DNA of 64,000 bases from Acidithiobacillus ferridurans (GCF_003966655.1 NZ_AP018795.1:310001-374000); one strand, 5' to 3'; numbered from the stretch's first letter, positions 45,807 through 55,491 are shown. A program made the numbers and translations. Notes: generated from the letters alone by a model not told the origin.

Positions 45807-48547
45807 TTAATCTCCGTCAGACGGCATAGGCGGCTCGGGCTCCCGAAGTACGGTAAAACAAAACACCGCACCGCGCACTGCGACCCGGTTACGCACCCAG
45901 ATACGTCCGCCATGCAACTCTATAATAGCCGCACAAATGGCGAGGCCCAGTCCGCTACCACCCAGTCCGACGGGTGGCTGGACCTGGCTGAAGCGGGTAA
46001 ATATTTCCTCTTCGCGGCCCGGTGGTACGCCAAAGCCGTGGTCGATGACGCAAACGGTGATCTCGGCATCGTTCGCATAGGCTTCCAGTTCGATAGCGCG
46101 GCCACTCGGGCTATATTTACAAGCATTTTCCAGCAGGTTGGTGAGCACTTGCACCATAAGTTGCGGATCCACGAGGAGCAATGGCAAATCTTTGGGTATC
46201 CGCGCCTGAAAAGGACGATCAGTGCATACGGCCTTAACCTGATCGCGTGCGGTAACCAGCAGGTCTTCCAGGGGAACCCATTCTTTCTTGATATGGAGTC
46301 GCCCGGACTGCAATGCGGCCATATGCAGAATGCGGTCCACGGTATGTTCCATCTTTTGGGTTTGCTCGCGAATATTCTCCAGGAGATCACGCTCCTCGGC
46401 AGTCAGGCCCTGCGCATTGCGCGAAAGTGTCGTCGCGGTGCCCAACACGCCAGCCAAAGGCGTCCGGAGATCATGGGAAACGGCGCCTAAAAGCGCATTT
46501 TGCAATTGCTCGACCCGCAAACGGACATCGGCTTCAGTACGCTGAAGAGAAGCTTGCGCCGAATCCAGAGCCACCGCGATGAGCCGCGCTACTGTTTCGA
46601 GAAAGCGCAACCAGTCGGCAGGAGCCCGGCGCAGGTCGAGATCCGACAGCATCATGACCCCCAGCACCCGCTCACCAGACAGCATGGGCATAAACAGTGC
46701 GGGAATATCCGCCAGCGTATCGGTGCTCATCCCGGCGTTCTTTTTATTCAGAAAACTCCACCGGGCAGCAGCCCGCAGGTTGCGTTGCGGAGCTTCCAGT
46801 TCGGTGGACGCTGGAAACATCTGCAAAAGACCATCCGCGTTTTCCGCAGGCGGCAGCCAGAATGCGGCCGCAATACCCAGGGTCTGGTTCAACTTCTCGA
46901 TGCTGGCGTTCAGAATCCCCTCGACGCCACGGGCACTGCTGAGCGCCTGAACCAATTGATAGAGATTGCGAGCGCGCCGCTCGCGGAGCCGGGCCATGAG
47001 TTCCTGCTCGCGGGATCGCGCCACCAGCTGACTGATGAGCAGGATCAGAGAGAGGATCAGCGTAAAATAAGCAAGCGAGCCCACTGTGGTTGGCAAACCG
47101 CGATCCAATCCAAATGAATAGTAGCTCACCACGGCGGCAATGAACGTGATGAGGGAGGGCCAGCGACCATACATCAGGGCGGTGCCCACCGCGCCCAGCA
47201 TATAGAGCATGAACACTCCGGCAAAACCCAGGTAGGCCCCCAAAGACCATGCCAGACCGCTTAAAGCAAGACCTATGGCCCCGCTGATCACAAAGGCGCG
47301 ATTCCGAGTGCGGCGGCGCAGGGAGGTGTCCACGATGCCAAGGTATTGTTGATTCCGCAGGCGGCGATCTTCGGGTATGGCTTTTTTTACCGGCAATGGA
47401 TGAATTACCACATCGATGCCGCGCTCGCTGTTCAACAGATGGGCCGTCAAAGAACCGGGCCACCACCAAAGAAACTTGCGCAGGCCTTGCGCCTGTCCCA
47501 GTACAATCTGGGTGACGTCGCGCAGCCGCGCATATGCCAAAACCTCCGCGCCGATATTTACTCCGGTCAGACGTGCGGTTTCCGCACCCAAACTTTCCGC
47601 AAGATGCAGGTGATTCCATATCCATGCCTGGGTCTGGGGTTCTGCAGCAGGCCGCGTGGAGTGTCCACATGAATCACCAACCAGTCGGCCCGTTGGGCGG
47701 TCGCCAGGTGATATGCCGCGCGCACCAGATGCTCATCTTCCGGGCGGCCACTCACGGCTACCAGCAAACGATCCCGGCTTCCGCTACGTCGCCCCTCCTC
47801 CGGATTCTGTTGATGAAACTGTCGCAGTTCCAGATCAACCCGGTCCGCTGCCAGTCGCAATGCCAATTGCCTCAGGGCGATGAGGTTGCCTTTACGGAAA
47901 AAATGCGTCATCGCGCGCTGACCGCGATCGCCCAGGTACACCTTGCCCTCCTTCAGCCGTTGCAAAAGATCCTCGTCACTGATATCTACCAGAATCACTT
48001 CATCGGCCTGCTGAATGATCTGATCCGGCAGGGTCTCCTGAACCTGTATCCCGGTAATCTGCTGGACGACCTCGTGAACGCTCTCCAGATGCTGAACATT
48101 CACCGTGGTCGCCACGGAAAGACCCGCGTCCAGCAGTTCCTCCAGATCCTGCCAGCGCTTCTTGTGGCGAGAGCCAGGGGCGTTGCTGTGGGCGAGTTCG
48201 TCCAAGAGGAGCAGTCCGGGACGACGGGCAAGCGCCGCGTCCAGATCAAACTCTTCAAGCACAACGTTTTTATAGGGAATATGCACTCGCGGTAACGTCG
48301 GCAGGGCATCAGCCAACGCTTGAGTTTCACTGCGCTGGTGGGTTTCGACGACGCCCACCAAAACGTCCACCCCCTTGGCCATCTCCTGTTGCCCGTAGCG
48401 CAACATGGCGTAGGTCTTCCCAACGCCCGGGGCGGCACCAAAGAAAATCTTGAGGCGGCCGCGCTGGCGCGCCTGCTCCTCCTGCTGTACCTGTGCCAGC
48501 AGGGCATCCGGATCGGGTCGTCCGTCTTTGCGATCTTCAGTCGACAT
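45807..48547 (-). pseudogene. kdpD: Sensor histidine kinase KdpD, frameshifted (probably sequencing error)
   Basis: Two overlapping minus-strand frames give one KdpD of about 912 residues (E. coli 894). The N-terminal part (48547 down to about 47640) has the KdpD ATP-binding domain (GAAPGVGKTYAML; LLLLDELAHSNAPGSRH) and the start of the Usp domain. The C-terminal part has the rest of Usp, four transmembrane helices, a GAF-like domain, the phosphoacceptor AVSHDLRTPLAG and the ATPase motifs (LLENACKYS, DHGFGVPPG). The break is at the run 47636-47639 (GGGG on the plus strand): one extra base restores LLQNPQTQAWIWNHLHLAE. It senses K+ limitation and osmotic stress. Confidence 0.92.
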
Positions 48548-48700
48548 CTGCTACTACCAGGTACCGGATACCATCATCCATAATGCTCCTTTGTTGTCGC
48601 ATCTTCCGGCGTTTGAGCATAGGGCAAAGCCCGGTCATTACCAAGCGGGATAACGCCACCATGATCTGCAATGGGTATGGTTTACCCAGAAAATATACCA

Positions 48701-48739
48701 TTTATATAGAATTTATAGATGATTTATATGGAATTTATA
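48701..48739 (+). promoter_or_regulatory. Tandem TTTATA direct repeats: putative KdpE operators of the kdp operon
   Basis: Two copies of a 17-base unit, TTTATATAGAATTTATA (48701-48717) and TTTATATGGAATTTATA (48723-48739), 22 bases apart, so on the same helix face. Each unit is itself a direct repeat of TTTATA with an 11-base period, the spacing used by OmpR/PhoB-family dimers. Downstream lies a weak promoter (TTGCTA 48749-48754, 16 bases, CATGAT 48771-48776), so an activator just upstream of -35 makes sense. KdpE as the binder is inferred. Confidence 0.7.
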
Positions 48740-48819
48740 GAGGCAATCTTGCTAGGCTTTCTGGCGACTACATGATGAATACGTGCGAGACATTGCCTAG
48801 CGCACACCAAGGAGGCTAC

Positions 48820-48912
48820 ATGGAGCTTATATACCTATTGATTATTATCGGTTTTTTCCTGGCGTCCATAGGGGTTGTTGAGCTATTGGATCGCCTGAGG
48901 AGCATAAAATGA
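48820..48912 (+). CDS. Kdp-operon leader microprotein (30 aa, membrane)
   Basis: A 30-residue peptide, MELIYLLIIIGFFLASIGVV followed by a short ELLDRLRSIK tail, with a perfect AAGGAGG ribosome site seven to eight bases upstream. It has a single transmembrane helix with a basic cytoplasmic end. Its stop overlaps the kdpF start (ATGA). Small proteins of this shape precede kdpF in other bacteria and are usually unannotated. It may stabilise the Kdp complex or serve translational coupling; function is unproven. Confidence 0.7.
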   Translation: MELIYLLIIIGFFLASIGVVELLDRLRSIK

Positions 48913-49001
48913 ACGCTTTTGTGTGGATAGGCCTCGGATTGGGCGCCATGCTCTTCATCTATCTCTTGGTATTCCTGATTAGTCCGGAGCGCTTCCTATG
49001 A
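48909..49001 (+). CDS. kdpF: K+-transporting ATPase small subunit KdpF
   Basis: A 30-residue single-span peptide (MNAFVWIGLGLGAMLFIYLL then VFLISPERFL), close in length and pattern to E. coli KdpF (29 residues), which stabilises the KdpABC complex. It overlaps the upstream microprotein stop and the kdpA start, both as ATGA, giving a chain of coupled genes. Confidence 0.82.
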   Translation: MNAFVWIGLGLGAMLFIYLLVFLISPERFL

Positions 49002-50749
49002 TATCTACCATCATACTGACAGCCGCGGTTTTGCTGTTGACCATTCTGCTGGCCTTGCCGCTGGGACGCTATATGCATCGCGTCTATGCGGGTGATCGAT
49101 TCTGGGCGACACGCCTGATGGGTCCCGTGGAGCGGGGACTGTACCGCGTCATCGGTGTTTCGGCGAGCGAGGAAATGGATTGGAAGCGCTACGCCATCGC
49201 CCTGTTGATCTTTAACCTGATCGGTGGCGTTTTTCTCTATGCCTTGTTGTTGGCGCAAGGCGCGCTGCCCCTGAATCCTTTACACTTCGGTGGCGTCCAG
49301 GGTGGCTCCGCATTCAATACTGCGGTGAGCTTTCTCACCAATACCAACTGGCAGGATTACTCCGGTGGCTCGACCATGAGCTATCTCTCGCAGATGCTGG
49401 GCTTGACCGTGCAGAATTTCCTCTCGGCGGCGACGGGTATCACCATCGTCCTGCCCATCATTCGCGCGATCGCCCGTCATAAAACCAAGGATCTCGGCAA
49501 TTTCTGGGTCGACATGACCCGCACCGTTTTATACGTGCTGCTTCCCCTCTCCGCGCTCTTTGCGTTGATTCTCATGGAACAGGGTGTGGTCCAGACCCTC
49601 ACCGGCGAGGTGCGGGCGGATCTTGTTGCCCCCTTTGTATCCGGCGGCAAGACCATTCTTCATCAGATAATGCATGTGGGACCGGTAGCCTCTCAAGAGG
49701 CCATCATGATGCTCGGCAACAATGGGGGCGGTTTCTTCAATATGAACGACGCCCACCCTTTTGAAAATCCCACCGCGCTTACCAACTTTCTAGAAACCCT
49801 GGCCATGATTCTCATCCCCTCCGCACTCGTGTTCCTATTTGGGCATATGGCCAAGGCCAAGCGCACGGCATGGGCTATCCTGATTTCCATGCTGGTGCTT
49901 TTTATCCCGCTGACGCTCGTAAGTCAGCACTATGAACTGGCCGGGAACCCCGTGCTTACCCAGTTGGGGACCTCCCAGGCCAACACCGCGAGTCTTGCCG
50001 GTGGTGGCAATATGGAGGGAGTGGAAGACCGTATCGGCGCTGGCGCGACCGCGCTCTTTGCAACATTGGCCACTGCGACCTCTACGGGGGCGGCCAACGG
50101 CGCCTACGATTCCCTCATGCCATTGTCCGGGGGGGTAAACCTTTTTCTGATGCAATTGGGTGAGGTCGTGTTTGGCGGTGTCGGTTCCGGTCTCGCCACT
50201 TTCCTCGCCTTCATGATTTTTGCGGTTTTTCTCGGTGGTCTCATGGTGGGACGCACGCCGGAGTTTCTCGGCAAGAAGATCGAGTCCTTTGAAATAAAAA
50301 TGGCCTCTCTCTCCATACTGGTCATGCCGTTGCTGGTGTTGATCGGTACCGCCCTCGCCGTCACCACGGTGGCGGGGCGGGCCGGTGTATTCAATCCCGG
50401 GGCGCACGGTTTCAGCGAAGTGCTCTATGCCGTAACAAGTCCGGCCAACAACAATGGCAGCGCATTCGGCGGTCTGAGCAGCAACACGCGGTTCTACAAC
50501 CTGCTTACCGGCATGTGCATGCTGCTGGGCCGGTACTGGACCTATCTGCCGTTGCTGGCGCTGGCGGGTGCCCTGGTCGAGAAAAAGAAAATCCCCGCAG
50601 GATCGGGGACACTGACGACTTACACGCCTATTTTCATTGGCCTGACGGTGGGCGTCATTCTCCTGGTTGGCGCGCTCAACTTCTTTCCGGCGCTGGCGCT
50701 GGGTCCGATTGCAGAGCAACTGGCGCCCCTTGCCACCCTGACTCATTAA
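48998..50749 (+). CDS. kdpA: K+-transporting ATPase subunit KdpA
   Basis: A 583-residue membrane channel-like subunit that selects K+. Pore-loop segments are recognisable: TNTNWQDYSGGSTMSYLSQM, LGNNGGGFFNMNDAHPFENP and TSPANNNGSAFGGL. Start and length (E. coli 557) fit. It overlaps kdpF by four bases and is followed by kdpB after 12 bases. Confidence 0.97.
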   Translation: MISTIILTAAVLLLTILLALPLGRYMHRVYAGDRFWATRLMGPVERGLYRVIGVSASEEMDWKRYAIALLIFNLIGGVFLYALLLAQGALPLNPLHFGGVQGGSAFNTAVSFLTNTNWQDYSGGSTMSYLSQMLGLTVQNFLSAATGITIVLPIIRAIARHKTKDLGNFWVDMTRTVLYVLLPLSALFALILMEQGVVQTLTGEVRADLVAPFVSGGKTILHQIMHVGPVASQEAIMMLGNNGGGFFNMNDAHPFENPTALTNFLETLAMILIPSALVFLFGHMAKAKRTAWAILISMLVLFIPLTLVSQHYELAGNPVLTQLGTSQANTASLAGGGNMEGVEDRIGAGATALFATLATATSTGAANGAYDSLMPLSGGVNLFLMQLGEVVFGGVGSGLATFLAFMIFAVFLGGLMVGRTPEFLGKKIESFEIKMASLSILVMPLLVLIGTALAVTTVAGRAGVFNPGAHGFSEVLYAVTSPANNNGSAFGGLSSNTRFYNLLTGMCMLLGRYWTYLPLLALAGALVEKKKIPAGSGTLTTYTPIFIGLTVGVILLVGALNFFPALALGPIAEQLAPLATLTH

Positions 50750-50761
50750 GGAATCATATCC

Positions 50762-52830
50762 ATGGAATCTATCCACCATAAACATGCGGCATCTCCGATC
50801 CACTGGAAAGATCAGAGCCGGGGCGCCCTCTGGGACAGCTTCAGCATGCTCTCCCCGCGTCGCCAGTTGCGCAATCCGGTGATGTTCGTCGTCTACGTCG
50901 GCTCCTGGCTGCTCCTGGCCCTCTTTTTTCACGATCTGATCGTGCATAACAGTGAAGCGCCTTTTACCGCTGTGATCGACCTCTGGCTCTGGCTCACACT
51001 GATTTTTGCCAATTTTGCCGAAGCGCTGGCCGAGCGTCAGGGCGAGGCCCAGGCCAACAGTTTGCGGCAGAGCCGGCAGGAAGTTACGGCCAAAAAACTG
51101 CCGAAACCGGTGCGCGAGGCGAGCTATAAGGAGGTTCCCGGCGCCAGCCTGCGCAGCGGCGACTTTGTCCTGATAGAAGCGGGAGACCTCGTCCCCACCG
51201 ACGGCGAGGCGGTGGCGGGGGTCGCCGCCGTCGATGAAAGCGCCATCACGGGCGAGAGCGCACCCGTCATCCGCGAAAGCGGTGGTGATCGTAGCGCGGT
51301 GACCGGCGGTACCCGGGTGATCTCGGACTGGCTCATCATCCGGGTAACGCAGGAGGCCGGACACACCTTCCTCGACAAAATGATCGCCATGGTGGAAGGA
51401 GCGGCACGGCGCAAAACCCCCAACGAAATCGCCTTGAGCATCCTGCTGGTGGTGTTGACGCTGGTCTTTCTCGTGGTCACCGTCACCCTCTTTCCGTTTT
51501 CCTGGTACAGCGTGCATTATGCCGGCCACTCCGGATCGGTGATCAGCCTGACGGTGCTGGTAGCCTTGCTGGTCTGCCTGATTCCCACCACCATCGGAGC
51601 GCTATTACCCGCTATCGGTATTGCCGGCATCGTGCGCTTGCTGCAGAGCAATGTGGTGGCGACTTCCGGGCGTGCCATCGAGGCGGCGGGTGACGTGGAT
51701 GTGCTGCTTCTCGATAAAACCGGCACCATTACCTACGGCAACCGATCCGCAGCGGCGTTTTACCCCGTTTTAGCGGTTACCCAGGAAATCCTCGCGCAGG
51801 CGGCCCGCCGCGCCTCTTTGGCCGATGAGACGCCGGAGGGCAAAAGTATCGTGACCCTTGCCGACAAACATTACCCGCAAAGCCGGGAAGCCTTGCCACC
51901 GGAAGCCCAATTGATCCCTTTTACTGCCGAAACCCGCATGAGTGGGGTGGACTGGAATGGGCAGCAATTGCGTAAGGGATCTCCCGACGCCATGAAGGCG
52001 TGGGTCCAGTCGCTGGGGGCACCTGGCCTAACGAGCTGGACGGCATAGTGCAGGAAATCGCGGGGGGTGGCGCAACACCCCTGGTGGTCTGCTCTGGCGC
52101 AGCGGTATTGGGTGCCATCGAGTTGCGGGACATCGTCAAAGCCGACATCAAATCGCGCTTTGCCGAATTGCGGGCGATGGGTATCCGCACCGTCATGGTG
52201 ACCGGCGACAATCCGTTGACTGCCGCCGCCATTGCCGCTGAAGCGGGGGTCGATGATTATCTCGCGGAAGCCAAACCGGAAACCAAGCTCGCGCGCATTC
52301 GAGAATACCAGAATGAGGGTTACATGGTCGCGATGACCGGCGATGGCACCAACGATTCCCCGGCTCTTGCTCAAGCGGATGTCGGACTTTGTATGGCCAG
52401 TGGTACCCAGGCGGCGCGCGAAGCCTCCAACATGGTCGACATGGACTCCAACCCCACCAAGCTTCTGGAGATCGTCCAGATCGGCAAGCAACTGCTGATG
52501 ACTCGCGGCGCCCTTACCACCTTCAGTGTGGCGAACGATGTGGCCAAATACTTCGCCATCATCCCGGCGGCGTTCGTGTCGACTTACCCCCAATTGAGCG
52601 CGCTGAACATCATGGATTTGAGCTCACCCACTCATGCCATCATGGCCGCGGTCATCTTCAACGCGCTCATCATCCCCTTTCTGATTCCTCTGGCCCTCAA
52701 AGGCATCAAGTTCCGTGCCGACTCGGCACAGCACATCCTGCGCCGCAACGTGTGGATCTACGGATTGGGCGGCGTTATTGCGCCATTTATCTTTATCAAG
52801 TTGATAGACATGCTGCTGGTTGTGCTGTAG
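50762..52830 (+). pseudogene. kdpB: K+-transporting P-type ATPase subunit KdpB, frameshifted (probably sequencing error)
   Basis: Two frames together give a complete KdpB of about 689 residues (E. coli 682). The first frame has the actuator ([20 protein letters not shown]) and the phosphorylation site [12 protein letters not shown], then stops at 52048. The second frame continues with [20 protein letters not shown] and [18 protein letters not shown]. The break is at the G run 52015-52019: one extra G restores [17 protein letters not shown]. KdpB hydrolyses ATP to energise K+ uptake through KdpA. Confidence 0.93.
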
Positions 52831-52842
52831 GAGGATGACGCC

Positions 52843-53463
52843 ATGATCAAAGACATCAAAACCGCGCTGTTGCTGTTCCTGATTCTGGCCGTGATGACCG
52901 GCCTGATCTATCCCTTGGCCATGACGGGTATCGGTCAGGTGGTGTTTCCCCATCAGGCCAACGGCTCGCTCATTCGTCAGCATGGACGGGTCGTGGGCTC
53001 CAGCCTCATTGGTCAGTATTTCCGCGAACCGCAGTATTTCTGGAGCCGCCCTTCGGCGACTTCACCGGTACCATACAACGGGGCGGGGTCCAGTGCCTCC
53101 AATCTGGGTCCGAACAATCCTGTTCTGGCACAGCACGTGGCGGCGCGGATCAAGGCCCTTGAAGCCGCCGATCCCGCGGAAAAGGGGCCGGTTCCGGTGG
53201 ATCTCGTGACTTCCTCGGCGAGCGGGCTTGACCCGGATATCAGCATCGCCGCGGCGCGCTATCAAATCCCGCGCATTGCGCAGGCTGGCGGTATCGCCGC
53301 CGCAACGTTGCGCCACTTGGTCCAGCAAAATACGACGGAACCGTTGCTGGGTTTCATCGGAGAACCGGTGGTCAATGTGGTGAAGCTCAACCTCGCGTTG
53401 CATGCGCGATATGTCGCCGCACATGTGGCAACGGGATCCCTCACGAAAGGGCCACAATCATGA
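52843..53463 (+). CDS. kdpC: K+-transporting ATPase subunit KdpC
   Basis: A 206-residue protein with one N-terminal transmembrane helix (ALLLFLILAVMTGLIYPLAM) and a periplasmic domain. KdpC motifs are present: GSSLIGQYF, YFWSRPSAT and SGLDPDISIAAARYQIPRIA. It follows kdpB by 12 bases with AGGAGG upstream. Confidence 0.97.
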   Translation: MIKDIKTALLLFLILAVMTGLIYPLAMTGIGQVVFPHQANGSLIRQHGRVVGSSLIGQYFREPQYFWSRPSATSPVPYNGAGSSASNLGPNNPVLAQHVAARIKALEAADPAEKGPVPVDLVTSSASGLDPDISIAAARYQIPRIAQAGGIAAATLRHLVQQNTTEPLLGFIGEPVVNVVKLNLALHARYVAAHVATGSLTKGPQS

Positions 53464-53474
53464 TGGCCTTCTGA

Positions 53475-53615
53475 GTGTGCGCAGCTTTGGTCACCCTGCT
53501 CACGATCGCGCTTGGCATATACCACTGCGAGGCGCGGAGAGTGGCACTTCTTCGCCGCAAAATCAGCGCGTTTCAGGGCGGAGCAATCCGCCCGGCAGGC
53601 CCACCCGGCGCCTAG
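53475..53615 (+). CDS. Possible 46-aa membrane peptide after kdpC
   Basis: From a GTG at 53475 the frame encodes an N-terminal hydrophobic helix (AALVTLLTIALGIYHCEARR) followed by a basic tail, which looks like a genuine single-span peptide. Upstream in the same frame an ATGATG overlaps the kdpC stop and is followed by only Ala and Phe before a TGA (53472-53474). If that TGA were TGG, a 51-residue protein coupled to kdpC would result. No good ribosome site precedes the GTG. Confidence 0.35.
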   Translation: MCAALVTLLTIALGIYHCEARRVALLRRKISAFQGGAIRPAGPPGA

Positions 53616-53705
53616 GGGTAATACGACACCACCAAAACCTACCGTTGGCGGAGGGGGTTTCTCTCTTCTACTAACGGCAGGATATCTACGGAGGTACAAA
53701 AACAC

Positions 53706-53930
53706 ATGGAGACGTTGAAAGAAAGCATCCTCGCGGCCGAGTGGGCGGGTTACCGTTGGGCGCTGCAACACCCGGATGCTACCGCCGATGAGCTTGAGGA
53801 CGCCTGCGAAGCGTATTTACCCGAACACATGTCTGGCGTGCTGGCTTACGCATTTGAGCGTGGTTGGGCGATGGCGCGCGAGGGAAAGACACCGCAGTCC
53901 ATCCATTCCGATGAGCCCTCGCTACCGTGA
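53706..53930 (+). CDS. Small protein of unknown function
   Basis: A 74-residue soluble acidic protein (METLKESILAAEWAGYRWAL...). It is helix-rich with a repeated aromatic pattern, AEWAGYRWAL and AFERGWAMAREG, and has one cysteine. GGAGG lies 11-12 bases before the ATG. I do not recognise a family. It stands between the kdp operon and the proB-like gene. Confidence 0.55.
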   Translation: METLKESILAAEWAGYRWALQHPDATADELEDACEAYLPEHMSGVLAYAFERGWAMAREGKTPQSIHSDEPSLP

Positions 53931-53980
53931 CTTGATCATGGTCGATGTGCCGACGCTGCCAACCCACTAAGGAACTCCCC

Positions 53981-54226
53981 ATGTCACCATTAACGCTCTT
54001 CGGCGTAATCGCTGTCACATGGATGATGATCTTTTATGCCCTGGAGGAGCGCTCCCTTTGGTGGACTCTGGCATTTTCCGTATCTTGCCTCAGCACCTCC
54101 ATTTATGGATTCCTGGCCGGTACCTGGCCTTTTGGCGTGGTCGAGTTTATCTGGTGCCTGCTGGCGTTGCGTAAATGGTATCTGCTTTATGCTCGGAAAG
54201 AACACGTTACGGGCAAGACGGAATAA
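53981..54226 (+). CDS. Small conserved-looking membrane protein
   Basis: An 81-residue protein from the ATG at 53981, with AAGGAA about eight bases upstream; an in-frame ATG at 53945 overlaps the preceding region without a ribosome site. Three hydrophobic segments are separated by short loops, with a notable SIYGFLAGTWPFGVVEFIW segment that resembles small conserved inner-membrane proteins of unknown function. It may be co-transcribed with the preceding 74-aa gene. Confidence 0.65.
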   Translation: MSPLTLFGVIAVTWMMIFYALEERSLWWTLAFSVSCLSTSIYGFLAGTWPFGVVEFIWCLLALRKWYLLYARKEHVTGKTE

Positions 54227-54322
54227 TGCAAACCGGTGGAAATACTAACTCCTGTCCCATAATATTACGTTATCGTATGTGTAGTTTGCTCGTCGTGTTA
54301 CGGGCAACAATATACGCAAATT

Positions 54323-54366
54323 ATATACTATTTATATGGAATTTATAGATGATGACCATATACAAT
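54323..54366 (+). promoter_or_regulatory. Putative KdpE-type operator and promoter of the proB-like gene
   Basis: TTTATATGGAATTTATA (54331-54347) is identical to the second kdp unit, and the wider segment 54323-54353 matches 48693-48723 at 29 of 31 positions. A good -10, TACAAT (54361-54366), stands 13 bases after the unit. A -35 would fall inside the unit and is poor (GGAATT), as expected for an activator-dependent promoter. Confidence 0.65.
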
Positions 54367-54416
54367 ATCCGTTGATGACATAACCAAACCGGTTTATCAA
54401 CCAATGGAGTCTTTCA

Positions 54417-55415
54417 ATGCGCATGAATACCGTCGGTAAAACGACACTGCATTCCGTAGTGCCCGACCGTGCAGCGCTACAGCAGCACGCACGCCGCTGG
54501 GTTATCAAGATCGGGAGCAGTCTGCTGACTCAAGACGGCCAACGACTGGATTTGTCGGCCATGCAGAACTTTGTGCAGCAAATACTGCGACTTCGCGCCG
54601 ACGATATTGAGGTCGTATTAGTTTCCTCCGGTTCCGTCAGTGCCGGCAAATGTCACCTGGGATGGGCACAGAAGATGACCACCACCGAAGAGCGTCAGGC
54701 GGCGGCCAGCGTGGGGCAATCCGCCCTGATTCATGCTTATGAGAATCTCCTGGCCGAGGGAGGGACGCATTGCGGGCAAATACTGCTGACGCGCGATAAC
54801 TTCAGAGATCGGAAGCGCCTCAAGAAGACCCGGTCCGCCATCGAAATGCTCTTGAGAATGCAGATGTTGCCCATTATCAATGAGAACGATGTGATCGCCG
54901 ATCTGGATAATGCTCTGGGCAACAACGACCATTTGGCCGCCCTGGTCAGCAACGTCTGGCATGCCGACCTGATGGTATTGCTGACCGATCAATCAGGGCT
55001 ATTTACAGCCGACCCGCGCGCACGGCCTGATGCCGAAATGATCACAGAAGGTATGGCGGGTGACCCACGGTTTGAGCGTATGGCGGGTGGAAGCGGTGGC
55101 ACCGTGGGTACCGGCGGGATGCTCACCAAAATACACGCCGCCACCCATGCGGCGCGCTCTGGTGCGACCACGCTCATTGCCGATGCCCGAATCCCGGATG
55201 TGCTCCTGCGCTTGCACAAGGGAGCACTTTTGGGGACGTTTCTGCGTTCTGGAAAATTCGACCGGAAATTGCGTCGGGATGCCTGGACACGTCTTCAGAT
55301 CCACCACGGCCAACAGTGGGTGATCCATCCCGTGCGCCGGGTAAAAGATGAGGTGGTGTCTTTTTATTCGGAAACGCTGCCTTTTACCGCAATACCAATA
55401 TTCAACGGCCAATAA
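54417..55415 (+). CDS. proB: Glutamate 5-kinase-like protein lacking the PUA domain
   Basis: A 332-residue amino-acid kinase. The ATP- and glutamate-binding segments are intact: WVIKIGSSLLT, VLVSSGSVSAG, LPIINENDVIAD, DQSGLFTADPR and GTGGMLTKIHAA. After about residue 280 the normal C-terminal PUA domain (E. coli ProB is 367 long) is absent and replaced by a divergent 50-residue tail, so feedback inhibition by proline may differ. It phosphorylates glutamate in the first step of proline synthesis. No proA is adjacent, so this is probably a second, stress-linked copy. GGAG stands about nine bases before the ATG. Confidence 0.85.
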   Translation: MRMNTVGKTTLHSVVPDRAALQQHARRWVIKIGSSLLTQDGQRLDLSAMQNFVQQILRLRADDIEVVLVSSGSVSAGKCHLGWAQKMTTTEERQAAASVGQSALIHAYENLLAEGGTHCGQILLTRDNFRDRKRLKKTRSAIEMLLRMQMLPIINENDVIADLDNALGNNDHLAALVSNVWHADLMVLLTDQSGLFTADPRARPDAEMITEGMAGDPRFERMAGGSGGTVGTGGMLTKIHAATHAARSGATTLIADARIPDVLLRLHKGALLGTFLRSGKFDRKLRRDAWTRLQIHHGQQWVIHPVRRVKDEVVSFYSETLPFTAIPIFNGQ

Positions 55416-55491
55416 ATTTGCACATTCATTGGCTACGGGATCGCGCCAGTCATACCTGGTGTACAGGCCTCTTTTACCCAATTGGAGAAAC

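Noticed and set aside
49835-51529. 564-residue open frame on the minus strand
   Set aside because: Antisense to kdpA and kdpB, with His/Gln/Arg-rich low-quality sequence typical of a shadow frame.
41991-52019. Programmed ribosomal frameshifting in mrcA, kdpD and kdpB
   Set aside because: No slippery heptamer, stimulatory hairpin or known precedent in these genes; plain C or G runs fit sequencing error better.
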